Source: Bacteroidota bacterium
GTDB lineage: Bacteria > Bacteroidota > Bacteroidia > Bacteroidales > JAAUTT01
Direction of reading: 5' to 3'
Length of the DNA: 64,000 nt
NCBI GenBank assembly: GCA_030706405.1
Contig: JAUZOO010000009.1
Span: forward strand, 62,001-126,000
Position numbers and translations under genes: made by a program. The notes beneath the pieces are model-generated. The model did not search any database. It saw only the letters and a program-made list of their open reading frames with translations, and was not told the origin of the DNA. Positions 51,003 to 59,755 of this stretch are shown one piece after another. Within the stretch, counting starts at the first letter, position 1. Each line of letters begins with the position of its first letter.

Positions 51003-52490
51003 ATGAACAACGTAATTCGTATTAACGAAAGAGATAATGTTGCTGTGGCCCTTACCGACCTGGCAAAAGACGATTCTGTTGCGGTTGGCGGTCTTACCAT
51101 TGCCTTGAGAAATGACATTGCCCGCGGACATAAATTTGCCTTAACGGATATTGTTAACGGACAGGATATTATTAAATATGGTTATCCCATCGGGCATACC
51201 ATTGCCGATGTGAAAAGCGGTGAAATTGTTAAGGAAACCAACCTGAAAACCAACCTCGACGGTGTACTTGACTACACCTATGAGCCTAAACTTGAAGATG
51301 TTGTATTCCCGCAACGTAATCTTACGTTTCAAGGTTACCGTCGTAAAAACGGCGATGCTGGTATTCGTAACGAAATCTGGATTGTACCTACCGTTGGCTG
51401 TGTAAACGGTGTTGGCGAAACCATGCTCCAGGCTTTTAAAGCCGAGGTAGGTAAGCTCGAAGTGGATGGCATTGAGATTTTTAAGCATAACTATGGCTGT
51501 TCTCAGCTTGGCGACGATCATGAAAATACCATGAAAATCCTCCGCGATATCGTCCTGCATCCCAATGCTGGTGGGGTTTTGGTATTAGGTCTTGGCTGCG
51601 AAAACAACCAACCCGATAAATTCCGTGAATTCCTTGGCGATTTTGATGAAGACCGGATTAAATTCCTGGTAACCCAGAAAGTTGACGATGAGCACGAAGA
51701 AGGATTGAAAATCCTTCGCGACCTTTACGCTAAAGCTAGTCAGGATAAACGCGAACCTATCTCTATTTCTGAACTGAAAGTAGGCTTAAAATGTGGAGGT
51801 TCCGACGGTTTGTCGGGTATTACAGCTAATCCGTTGTTAGGCGTTTTCTCCGATTTTCTTATCAGTCAGGGTGGAACCAGCGTGCTTACCGAAGTGCCTG
51901 AAATGTTCGGTGCCGAAACTATTTTGATGAACCGTGCTGAAAGCCGCGACGTATTTGACAAAACCGTTCACTTGATTAATGACTTCAAAGATTACTTTAT
52001 CAAGAATGAACAACCGATTTACGAAAATCCGTCGCCTGGAAATAAGGCCGGTGGTATTTCCACACTCGAAGAAAAATCGCTCGGATGTACCCAGAAATGT
52101 GGAAAAGCCATTGTTCGAGACGTGCTCATGTACGGCGATCGCATCTCTACCAAAGGCTTAAACCTGCTTAGTGCTCCCGGAAACGACCTGGTTGCCGCTA
52201 CTACGCTAGGTTCTGCTGGTTGTCAGATAGTACTTTTCACCACAGGTCGCGGAACTCCATTTGGAAGTTTCGTTCCAACTATGAAGATTTCGACCAACAG
52301 TCAGCTTTATAAAACCAAACCTCACTGGATTGATTTTAATGCTGGTGTAATTGTGGAAGGCCGGGATATTAATGATGTATGCGAAGATTTTATTCAATAC
52401 ATTATTGATGTTGCCAGTGGAAAAAAAGTTAACAACGAAGTAAAAGGTTACCGGGAAATTGCTATATTTAAAACCGGCGTAACTTTATAA
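51003..52490 (+). CDS. uxaA: Altronate dehydratase
   Basis: 495 residues. It dehydrates D-altronate to 2-keto-3-deoxygluconate (KDG). The N-terminal SAF domain (about 1-95) has IARGHKFALTDIVNGQDIIKYGYPIGHTIADV. The C-terminal UxaA/GarD domain has GDAGIRNEIWIVPTVGCVNG, the likely metal/substrate Cys and His residues in FKHNYGCSQLGDDHENT, GLGCENNQP, GLKCGGSDGLSGITANPLLG and CTQKCGKAIV. Both domains are in one chain, as in E. coli. It follows uxaB after a hairpin. Confidence 0.96.
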   Translation: MNNVIRINERDNVAVALTDLAKDDSVAVGGLTIALRNDIARGHKFALTDIVNGQDIIKYGYPIGHTIADVKSGEIVKETNLKTNLDGVLDYTYEPKLEDVVFPQRNLTFQGYRRKNGDAGIRNEIWIVPTVGCVNGVGETMLQAFKAEVGKLEVDGIEIFKHNYGCSQLGDDHENTMKILRDIVLHPNAGGVLVLGLGCENNQPDKFREFLGDFDEDRIKFLVTQKVDDEHEEGLKILRDLYAKASQDKREPISISELKVGLKCGGSDGLSGITANPLLGVFSDFLISQGGTSVLTEVPEMFGAETILMNRAESRDVFDKTVHLINDFKDYFIKNEQPIYENPSPGNKAGGISTLEEKSLGCTQKCGKAIVRDVLMYGDRISTKGLNLLSAPGNDLVAATTLGSAGCQIVLFTTGRGTPFGSFVPTMKISTNSQLYKTKPHWIDFNAGVIVEGRDINDVCEDFIQYIIDVASGKKVNNEVKGYREIAIFKTGVTL

Positions 52491-52552
52491 TAAAGTCGCG
52501 CAATCGGTTGTTCTTTGATCGTTTGGAAATACTCATATTTGAGGGTATATCT

Positions 52553-52590
52553 TCATTCCTGCCTGGTTTCGGGCAGGAATTTTATTTTTG
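52553..52590 (+). terminator. Terminator after uxaA
   Basis: ATTCCTGCC pairs with GGGCAGGAAT, then TTTATTTTT. It separates the uxaB-uxaA part from the SDR-kdgK-larA-like part. Confidence 0.8.
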
Positions 52591-52685
52591 ATGTTGTCCA
52601 TTCTGACTAACATTTTAAGCTTTCTCTTTTCTCAATTGTTTAAACATTACAAATTGATATTTACCACTTAACAACTCCTTTTTTT

Positions 52686-53534
52686 ATGAAACTCTCATTC
52701 GATGATCTCAAAGGTAAGGTTTGTGTCCTTACCGGAGGTGCCGGTGTAATCGGAACTTCCATTGCCAGGGCATTGGCCTCGGCTGGTATTTCAACAGCTA
52801 TTGTTGACCTCAATAAAGAGGCGGCCGAAAAACTTGCCGCCGAAATTGAACAAACGTATAAGGTGAAGACCATTGGTGTCGCTGCCAGTGTTCTCGACAA
52901 AGAATCATTAATTGCCGCCAAGGCTGAGATTAACCAAAAGCTTGGCAAAATTAACATCCTGATTAATGGTGCCGGAGGTAACTCGCCAGCAGCCACCACC
53001 AAGGTGGAAGAGATGGATAAAAATAGTCTCAACGACCTTGAGAGTACTTTCTATGGCCTGGGAATGGAAGGCTTTCAGAAAGTTTATGATTTAAACTTTA
53101 AAGGAACGTTGCTCCCAACGATGGTGTTTACCATGGACATGCTCGAAGCTGGTAAAGGTTCCGTACTCAACATTTCTTCGATGAATTCTTATCGTCCGTT
53201 GACTAAAATTCCGGCATATTCGGCCGCGAAAGCTTCAATTAACAATTTTACCCAATGGTTGTCCGTTCACTTGGCTAAAACCGGAATTCGAGTTAATGCC
53301 ATAGCTCCGGGTTTCTTCCTTACTAACCAAAACCGCTTTTTACTTACCGACGAAAAAACTGGTGAAGCCACTGCTCGTGGACGCAAAATTATTTCAAATA
53401 CGCCCATGGGTAAATACGGCGAACCCGAAGACCTTAATGGAGCTGTACTTTACCTTTTGTCCGATATTTCCAGCTTTGTAACCGGCATCATTATCCCTAT
53501 AGATGGTGGCTACAGTGCATATGGTGGAGTTTAA
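52686..53534 (+). CDS. SDR-family oxidoreductase, probable D-mannonate oxidoreductase
   Basis: 282 residues, classical SDR: cofactor motif TGGAGVIGTSIARALASAG, the NNAG-equivalent LINGAGGN, catalytic Ser in NISSMNSY and Y-x3-K in YSAAKASINNF. The inserted loop ATTKVEEMDKNSLNDLESTFYGLGMEGFQKVYDLNFKGT and the length resemble the SDR-type D-mannonate oxidoreductases (UxuB type) of Bacillus rather than KduD (about 250 residues). In this cluster it would reduce fructuronate to mannonate, the glucuronate branch. The substrate is inferred from context. Confidence 0.8.
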   Translation: MKLSFDDLKGKVCVLTGGAGVIGTSIARALASAGISTAIVDLNKEAAEKLAAEIEQTYKVKTIGVAASVLDKESLIAAKAEINQKLGKINILINGAGGNSPAATTKVEEMDKNSLNDLESTFYGLGMEGFQKVYDLNFKGTLLPTMVFTMDMLEAGKGSVLNISSMNSYRPLTKIPAYSAAKASINNFTQWLSVHLAKTGIRVNAIAPGFFLTNQNRFLLTDEKTGEATARGRKIISNTPMGKYGEPEDLNGAVLYLLSDISSFVTGIIIPIDGGYSAYGGV

Positions 53535-53547
53535 TATTTTAGTTACA

Positions 53548-53571
53548 GGGTTCAGGTTGCAACTTGAACCC
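53548..53571 (+). repeat. 24-bp near-perfect palindrome after the SDR gene
   Basis: GGGTTCA-G-GTTGCAAC-T-TGAACCC: outer and inner arms pair with one mismatched position per side. It could act as a weak terminator or processing site between SDR and kdgK. Confidence 0.6.
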
Positions 53572-53618
53572 TAAACCTCTCAACTATTCCTCAAATCAAA
53601 AACTCAAAATATTTTATC

Positions 53619-54698
53619 ATGAAAATAGAACTCAAAAAAGATTTTACTTGGTCGTTAGTAGTGCCTACCAGCATGGGGGTGCGTATTACTCCGGCTAATG
53701 GCCAGCCGGTACATAGTAGTGATAACTTTTTTATGCAGGCAACCAGTGCCGAAACCAATGTGGCGAGTATTCCGTCGTATCTTGGTCTTTCTGTTAAAGT
53801 GTTGACAACTTTTGTAAAAGATAGTCCTATTGCTCAGTTGATTAAAAATAACCTTGCGGGTAGGCACATGGCTTCCGAAGGAAAAGAAGTCCCACAGGGC
53901 GGCCCGTGGGGATATCGTCATCAGTTTAACATTGCCGACAGTGGTTATGGGTCGCGTGGTCCTCGCGTACAGAATGATCGTGCTGGCGAGGTTGGCCGTA
54001 CCCTTAATGTAAAGGATTTTGATCTTGATCGTATTTTCGGTAAGGAAGGGGTTCAGATTGTACATCTTTCCGGACTTATTGGCGCTCTTTCGCCCGAAAC
54101 CAGTACCTTCTGTCTTGAGCTTGCTCGTGCTGCCAAAAAATATGGAACGCGCATCTCGTTCGATCTCAATTACCGGGCATCTTTTTGGAAAGGCCGTGAA
54201 AAAGAATTGCACGATATTTTTACAGAGATAGCCAGTATTTCCGATATTCTTGTTGGTAACGAAGAAGACTTTCAGCTTTGTCTGGGTATTGAAGGTCCTG
54301 AAGCCGGAGGTAAAGATATTGCTGCTAAAATCGAAAGTTTTAAGGTAATGATCGGTCGTGTTAAAAAGGCGTTTCCTAATGCATCGGTTTTTGCAACCAC
54401 TTTGCGTGAGGTAAATAATTCAAATTCACATCTTTGGGGTGCTATCATGCTCGAAGGCGAAAACTGGTATATTGAAGAACCCCGCGAAATCCATGTACTC
54501 GACCGTATTGGCGGTGGTGACGGATTTGTGGGAGGTTTGCTCCATGCTATATTAAAAGGTTGGGCTCCCGAAAAATGGGTTCAATTCGGCTGGGCCAGCG
54601 GTGCTCTTGCTACAACATTTCTTACCGATTATGCCCAACCTGCTGATGAAGAACAGGTATGGAGTATATGGGAAGGTAATGCTCGTGTGAAAAGATAA
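53619..54698 (+). CDS. kdgK: 2-keto-3-deoxygluconate kinase, PfkB family
   Basis: 359 residues. It phosphorylates KDG to KDPG, the common product of both uronate branches. Typical elements: TLNVKDFDLDRIFGKEGVQIVHLSGLIGALSPETS, GTRISFDLNYRASFWKGREKEL, SDILVGNEEDFQLCLG, and the C-terminal PfkB signature DRIGGGDGFVGGLLHAILKGW with the catalytic Asp in GGGDGF. It is longer than E. coli KdgK (309) but matches the form found in Bacteroidota uronate clusters. The KDPG aldolase gene is not in the window. Confidence 0.9.
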   Translation: MKIELKKDFTWSLVVPTSMGVRITPANGQPVHSSDNFFMQATSAETNVASIPSYLGLSVKVLTTFVKDSPIAQLIKNNLAGRHMASEGKEVPQGGPWGYRHQFNIADSGYGSRGPRVQNDRAGEVGRTLNVKDFDLDRIFGKEGVQIVHLSGLIGALSPETSTFCLELARAAKKYGTRISFDLNYRASFWKGREKELHDIFTEIASISDILVGNEEDFQLCLGIEGPEAGGKDIAAKIESFKVMIGRVKKAFPNASVFATTLREVNNSNSHLWGAIMLEGENWYIEEPREIHVLDRIGGGDGFVGGLLHAILKGWAPEKWVQFGWASGALATTFLTDYAQPADEEQVWSIWEGNARVKR

Positions 54699-54730
54699 TT
54701 TTTTTGGAAGTTACAGACGTAACTGAATAT

Positions 54731-54822
54731 AGAGGAAGTTAAAGGAATAAATTTTATTCCTAACTTCCTCCAACTTTCTTTAACTTCACATAACTTCCTC
54801 TGACTTCTAAAAACTTCAAAAT
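54731..54822. repeat. Long hairpin and ACTTC-stutter before the LarA-like gene
   Basis: GAGGAAGTTA-aa-GGAATAAA and TTTATTCC-TAACTTCCTC (54731-54769) form a stem of about 18 bp. It is followed by AACTTC words at 9-12-bp steps up to the start codon. This second part closely matches 41518-41563 in front of hdrA. Confidence 0.7.
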
Positions 54823-56091
54823 ATGCTATACTTTTCACGTGGATCAAAAACAGATGTCCTTACTCCTGATGACATGAGGCAAGGACTTTATGTAGCCTTT
54901 GAAAGACTTGGAGCCCGAAAAAAGGTGTTGGCTTTGCCTCCCGATTTTACTCGTTTCCATTCGTTTGCCGGCGTACTTACCGAAATGTCATGGGAATATT
55001 ATGGGGAACATTTGACCGATATACTTCCTGCGTTAGGAACCCATTCGCCTATGACGGGTACACAGATTTCCAAGATGTTTGGTAAAACTCCTCCCGAACT
55101 TTTTCGTCCTCACGACTGGCGCAATGACATCGTCACCCTTGGCGAAGTTCCGGCATCATTCGTAAAAGAACAATCCGAAGGACGGGTAGAATATCCTTGG
55201 CCAGCCCAGGTAAATAGACTTCTTGTAAACGGCGGATTCGATCTTATACTTTCTATCGGACAGGTTGTTCCACACGAGGTGATTGGAATGGCCAACTACA
55301 ATAAGAATATATTTGTAGGAACGGGTGGGGTAGAAGGCATCAACAAAAGTCATTTTATTGGTGCTGCTTATGGCATGGAACGCATCATGGGGCGTGCCGA
55401 TAATCCTGTGCGCCGGGTACTTAATTATGCTTCCGACCATTTTGCAAAAGATATGCCTATCGTTTATGTACAGACTGTGGTAGGAAAGAACGAGCAGGGG
55501 AAACTTGTCGTTCGGGGGATGTTTATTGGCGATGATTTTGAGTGTTTTGACTTAGCCTCTTCACTTTCGCTCGAAGTGAATTTTGAGATGCTCGACAAGC
55601 CTTTGAAAAAAGTAGTTGTTTATCTCGATCCTTCAGAATTTAAGAGTACATGGCTTGGTAACAAAAGCATTTATCGTACTCGTATGGCCATCGACGATGA
55701 CGGTGAGCTGATTGTTCTGGCTCCAGGTTTAAAAGAATTTGGAGAAGATAAGCAAATTGACGCCCTCATTCGTAAATACGGATATGTGACTACGCCCGAA
55801 GTGCTTGATTTTGTGGATAAAAATGACGATCTGAAAAATAACCTCAGCGCCGCGGCTCACCTTATCCATGGCTCCTCCGAGGGACGGTTTAAAATTACCT
55901 ACTGTCCCGGAACACTTACCGAGCAGGAAATCCGGAGCGTGAACTTTAATTACGCACCGCTCGATACCATGATGAAGAAATATGACCCCGAAAAGCTTAA
56001 AGATGGCTTTAATATGGTTGACGGGGAGGAAATATTTTATATTTCCAATCCTGCACTTGGCTTATGGGCATATCGGGAACGATTTAAGTAG
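54823..56091 (+). CDS. LarA-superfamily (nickel-pincer) hydroxyacid epimerase, possibly mannonate/gluconate 2-epimerase
   Basis: 422 residues. The LarA catalytic pattern is kept: H74 (LGTHSPMT, like His108 of Lactobacillus LarA), H151 (VVPHEV), K161 (NYNKNIF, exactly 10 after that His, as Lys184 that binds the NPN cofactor) and H177 (NKSHF, exactly 16 after the Lys, as His200). PPDFTRFHS near 39-47 is the D-x-T-R substrate motif with a changed first part. It lies last in a hexuronate operon. D-gluconate 2-epimerases are known in this superfamily, so mannonate/gluconate exchange is a reasonable guess. Cofactor genes larB, larC and larE are not in the window. Confidence 0.8.
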   Translation: MLYFSRGSKTDVLTPDDMRQGLYVAFERLGARKKVLALPPDFTRFHSFAGVLTEMSWEYYGEHLTDILPALGTHSPMTGTQISKMFGKTPPELFRPHDWRNDIVTLGEVPASFVKEQSEGRVEYPWPAQVNRLLVNGGFDLILSIGQVVPHEVIGMANYNKNIFVGTGGVEGINKSHFIGAAYGMERIMGRADNPVRRVLNYASDHFAKDMPIVYVQTVVGKNEQGKLVVRGMFIGDDFECFDLASSLSLEVNFEMLDKPLKKVVVYLDPSEFKSTWLGNKSIYRTRMAIDDDGELIVLAPGLKEFGEDKQIDALIRKYGYVTTPEVLDFVDKNDDLKNNLSAAAHLIHGSSEGRFKITYCPGTLTEQEIRSVNFNYAPLDTMMKKYDPEKLKDGFNMVDGEEIFYISNPALGLWAYRERFK

Positions 56092-56106
56092 AAAATACAA
56101 TTTTGA

Positions 56107-56155
56107 GGAAGAAGCCCGTCAAGACAGTTCTGTTTTTTCGGGCTTCTTTATTTTT
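56107..56155 (+). terminator. Terminator of the uronate operon
   Basis: GAAGCCCG and CGGGCTTC stem followed by TTTATTTTT. Confidence 0.85.
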
Positions 56156-56221
56156 ATAAAATTGATAATCAAATTGTTAATATTTGTAATTTTGATTATG
56201 AGCGTCTTATGTCAAAAGTTC

Positions 56222-56252
56222 TTGATATTATTGATTAAGAGAGTTACTTTTG
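56222..56252 (+). promoter_or_regulatory. guaB promoter
   Basis: TTG (56222-56224), 20 bases, TACTTTTG (56245-56252): a full Bacteroidota consensus 30 bp before the start codon. A second, weaker match (TAATTTTG) lies at 56187-56194. Confidence 0.7.
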
Positions 56253-56281
56253 CCCAATTTTTAACATCAAATTTTTAGGAT

Positions 56282-57778
56282 ATGGCTCTATTTATGAATG
56301 ACGTTTCCAGGACCTTTAGCGAATACCTGCTGATTCCGGATTTAACCACTAAAGATTGTATTCCGACCAATGTGAACCTTCAGGCTCCGGTTGTAAAATT
56401 TAAAAAAGGTGAAAAATCCGCAGTTGAGTTGAATATTCCGTTCGTTTCGGCCATTATGCAATCGGTTTCCGATCATAATTTGGCTATTGCGTTGGCCCGC
56501 AATGGAGGTTTATCATTTATTTTTGGGTCTCAAGCTATAGATAGCCAGGTTGATATGGTTAAAAGGGTGAAGAAGTATAAATCTGGTTTTGTTATCAGTG
56601 ATTCAAACCTCACCCCCGAAAATACTCTGGAAGATGTTGTTCGTTTAAAGAATCAAACAGGGCATTCAACTATTGGAATAACCGAAAATGGTACTTCCAA
56701 CAGTAAATTGCTTGGAATTGTTACCAGCCGCGATTACCGTACTGATAAAGATAGTCTCGATAAAAAGATTAAGGATTTTATGACTCCTTTTGCCAGCCTT
56801 ATAACCGGCAAACTTGGCATAACACTTAACGAAGCCAACGATATTATCTGGGATCATAAACTCAATTGCCTCCCAATTATTGACGAGAACCAGCGGTTGC
56901 AATATTTTGTTTTTCGCAAAGATTATGATGATCACAAGGAAAATCCTTATGAAGTTTCCGATTCGAATAAAAAACTGTTGGTTGGCGCAGGTATCAATAC
57001 CCGCGACTATAAAGAACGCATCCCGGCCCTTGTAGAAGCCGGTGCCGACGTGTTGTGCATCGACTCGTCCGACGGTTTTTCGGAATGGCAGATGGAGACC
57101 ATCAAGTATGTTCGCGAAACCTATGGGGATAAGGTGAAAATTGGAGCCGGAAATGTTGTTGATAAAGACGGATTTCTGTATTTGGTAGAAGCTGGTGCCG
57201 ATTTTATTAAAGTTGGTATTGGTGGTGGGTCGATCTGTATTACCCGCGAACAAAAAGGTATCGGACGTGGCCAGGCTTCAGCCATTGTTGAAGTTGCCAA
57301 AGCCCGCGACGATTACTTTAACGAAACCGGAATTTATATCCCAATATGCAGCGATGGTGGTATTGTTCAAGATTACCACATGGTACTGGCCTTGGCTATG
57401 GGCGCCGATTTTCTGATGATGGGCCGCTACTTTGCACGTTTCGACGAAAGTCCTACCCGGAAATTAAAAATTGGTAACAACTACGTTAAAGAGTACTGGG
57501 GCGAGGGTTCAAACCGTGCCCGTAACTGGCAGCGTTATGACATGGGCGGCAGCGACAGCCTTAAATTTGAAGAAGGTGTTGACAGCTATGTTCCTTATGC
57601 CGGTAAAATGAAAGATAACCTTGATCTTACCATTGGAAAAATAAAATCGACAATGTGCAGCTGTGGTTCACTTAATCTTCCGGATTTAAGGCAGAGGGCT
57701 AAAATTACCCTTGTATCTTCTACCAGTATTATCGAAGGTGGCGCACACGATGTTATTCTTAAAGATACGGTTAACTAA
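56282..57778 (+). CDS. guaB: Inosine-5'-monophosphate dehydrogenase
   Basis: 498 residues. It oxidises IMP to XMP, the committing step of guanine-nucleotide synthesis. The catalytic Cys is C319 in [52 protein letters not shown] is the N-terminal barrel, two CBS domains lie at about 100-220, and [31 protein letters not shown] closes the IMP-binding site. The [11 protein letters not shown] in place of the common IDTAHG is a variant seen in a subset of bacterial enzymes. It has its own promoter. Confidence 0.93.
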   Translation: MALFMNDVSRTFSEYLLIPDLTTKDCIPTNVNLQAPVVKFKKGEKSAVELNIPFVSAIMQSVSDHNLAIALARNGGLSFIFGSQAIDSQVDMVKRVKKYKSGFVISDSNLTPENTLEDVVRLKNQTGHSTIGITENGTSNSKLLGIVTSRDYRTDKDSLDKKIKDFMTPFASLITGKLGITLNEANDIIWDHKLNCLPIIDENQRLQYFVFRKDYDDHKENPYEVSDSNKKLLVGAGINTRDYKERIPALVEAGADVLCIDSSDGFSEWQMETIKYVRETYGDKVKIGAGNVVDKDGFLYLVEAGADFIKVGIGGGSICITREQKGIGRGQASAIVEVAKARDDYFNETGIYIPICSDGGIVQDYHMVLALAMGADFLMMGRYFARFDESPTRKLKIGNNYVKEYWGEGSNRARNWQRYDMGGSDSLKFEEGVDSYVPYAGKMKDNLDLTIGKIKSTMCSCGSLNLPDLRQRAKITLVSSTSIIEGGAHDVILKDTVN

Positions 57779-57784
57779 TTAACT

Positions 57785-59677
57785 ATGAAGTTTCTATATT
57801 TTACCCCGATTTTAGTCTTATCATTATTTTCTCTTATGGCAAATAATAACGAAGGAAGCGCTCAAACTATTGAGCGCTCTTCTATTGATACTAAATATAC
57901 CTGGAAATTGGAAGATATTTATGCTTCTGATGACGATTGGCAGAAAGCCAAGGAAAAGGTAAAGTCTCAGATCGATAATTTCGATACTTTTAAGGGAAAG
58001 CTCGGTTCTTCGGCAAAAATATTGCTCGAATACCTCAATTTTTCGTCTAATTTCGATAAAGAGCTCACCCGTATTCATTCTTATGCTTCCATGAAATCGG
58101 ATCAGGATATTCGTGAGTCGAAGTACTTGGCAATGAAACAGGAGCTTACACAGCTAATGCCGGTTGTTGGCGCTAAAGTTGCTTTTGCTGAGCCTGAAAT
58201 TTTGGAGATGGGTAAAGAAAAAATAGACCAGTTTATCGCACAGGAACTTGGATTGGCTCAATACAAACACTATCTGTATGATTTGTTGCGAAATAAAGAA
58301 CATACCCTTTCCGAGAAAGAGGAAAAGATTTTGGCACAAGCCTCATCGGTAATGGGGAGTCCTCATTCTATATTTAACATATTTACCAATGCCGAGCTGC
58401 CCTATCCGCAAGTGAAACTTTCAGATGGAAAGACCGTTACGATAAATCAGGCGGGGTTTGCTAAATATCGTACGCTGACGGATAAAGACGACCGCGAAAA
58501 AGTGTTTAAATCGTTTTACAACGCTCTTGGCGGTTTTCAGCGAACACTGGCTGAGCAGTTGTTTTCAAATGTCAATGCTGATATCTTTGCGGCTCGTGCG
58601 CGTAACTTTAATTCTTCGCTCGAATGTGCGCTGAACCGTTATAATATCCCGGTAAGTGTTTATCATTCTCTAATTGATAATGTTAATAAGAACCTTCCTA
58701 CTTTTCATCGTTATCTGGCTTTGCGCAAACGGATGCTCGGTCTTGATACTTTGAAATATTCGGATATGTACATCCCTGTTGTAAAGGATATTAAGTTGGA
58801 ATATAAGTTTGAAGAAGCCAAAGGGTTAATATTAACAGCTATGAAACCGCTGGGCTCGGAATATCAGGAAACTCTTAACCGTGCTTTTAATGAGCGCTGG
58901 CTCGATGTTTATCCAACAGCAGGGAAACGTTCCGGAGCATATTCTAACGGTTCGGTTTACGATATTCATCCATATATATTATTGAATTATAATAATATGT
59001 ATAACGATGTTAGTACAACAGCTCATGAGCTGGGACATACGCTGCATAGTTTTCTTTCGAATAAGAATCAGCCTTACCCAACGTCGAATTATTCCATTTT
59101 TGTAGCCGAAGTGGCTTCCACTTTTAACGAGGCTTTGCTCGATAATTATATGGTAAAAAGTATTTCGGACGATAATGTAAAGCTTTCGCTGTTAATGAAC
59201 CGTCTGGATAATTTTAAGGCTACGCTTTTCCGTCAGACTCAGTTTGCCGAGTTTGAACTTGCTATACACGAAAAGGCCGAAGCTGGCGAAGCCCTTAACA
59301 GTGAAGCCTTATGCAAGATTTATGGTGATATTCTCAGAAAATATTATGGAGCCGACAAAGGTGTTTGCAAGGTAGATGCCCTCTATTCATTGGAATGGTC
59401 GTATGTGCCTCATTTTTATTATAATTTCTATGTTTATCAGTACGCCACTTCGTTTACTGCATCGGCAGCTCTTGCTGAAAAAGTTCTTTCGAATGAAAAG
59501 GGGAGTGTCGATAAATATCTGAAGTTTTTATCTTCCGGATGCTCCGATTACCCTATCGAACTGCTTAAAAATGCCGGAGTAGATATGACTTCCAACGAGC
59601 CATTTGACAAAGCAATTCGCTCAATGAACAAAATTATGGACGAGATTGAAACTATTTTAAAGAAACAAGGAAAATAG
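57785..59677 (+). CDS. pepF: Oligoendopeptidase F (M3B), exported
   Basis: 630 residues. N-terminal hydrophobic segment (about 3-22, ending SAQ) predicts export, unlike cytoplasmic PepF of Firmicutes. The zinc site is H414-E-L-G-H418 in TTAHELGHTLHS, with the downstream Glu in FVAEVASTFNEALL. The N-terminal oligoendopeptidase F domain (WKLEDIYASDDDWQKAKEKV) is typical. It should cut short peptides in the periplasm. It starts 6 bp after guaB and probably shares its transcript. A perfect bidirectional terminator follows. Confidence 0.94.
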   Translation: MKFLYFTPILVLSLFSLMANNNEGSAQTIERSSIDTKYTWKLEDIYASDDDWQKAKEKVKSQIDNFDTFKGKLGSSAKILLEYLNFSSNFDKELTRIHSYASMKSDQDIRESKYLAMKQELTQLMPVVGAKVAFAEPEILEMGKEKIDQFIAQELGLAQYKHYLYDLLRNKEHTLSEKEEKILAQASSVMGSPHSIFNIFTNAELPYPQVKLSDGKTVTINQAGFAKYRTLTDKDDREKVFKSFYNALGGFQRTLAEQLFSNVNADIFAARARNFNSSLECALNRYNIPVSVYHSLIDNVNKNLPTFHRYLALRKRMLGLDTLKYSDMYIPVVKDIKLEYKFEEAKGLILTAMKPLGSEYQETLNRAFNERWLDVYPTAGKRSGAYSNGSVYDIHPYILLNYNNMYNDVSTTAHELGHTLHSFLSNKNQPYPTSNYSIFVAEVASTFNEALLDNYMVKSISDDNVKLSLLMNRLDNFKATLFRQTQFAEFELAIHEKAEAGEALNSEALCKIYGDILRKYYGADKGVCKVDALYSLEWSYVPHFYYNFYVYQYATSFTASAALAEKVLSNEKGSVDKYLKFLSSGCSDYPIELLKNAGVDMTSNEPFDKAIRSMNKIMDEIETILKKQGK

Positions 59678-59709
59678 TTTCAATACATTTTTTCGTAATT
59701 GCATCAAAA

Positions 59710-59742
59710 TAAAAAAGTCCGGTTTTGCCGGACTTTTTTATT
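59710..59742. terminator. Bidirectional terminator between pepF and the OmpA/PD40 gene
   Basis: AAAAAAGTCCGG-TTTTG-CCGGACTTTTTT, symmetrical, for convergent genes. Confidence 0.92.
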
Positions 59743-59755
59743 AGAAATTATGATT

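Noticed and set aside
52686-53534. KduD (5-keto-4-deoxyuronate-pathway dehydrogenase)
   Set aside because: Length (282) and the long insert after LINGAGGN fit the mannonate-oxidoreductase-type SDR better, and no KduI gene is near.
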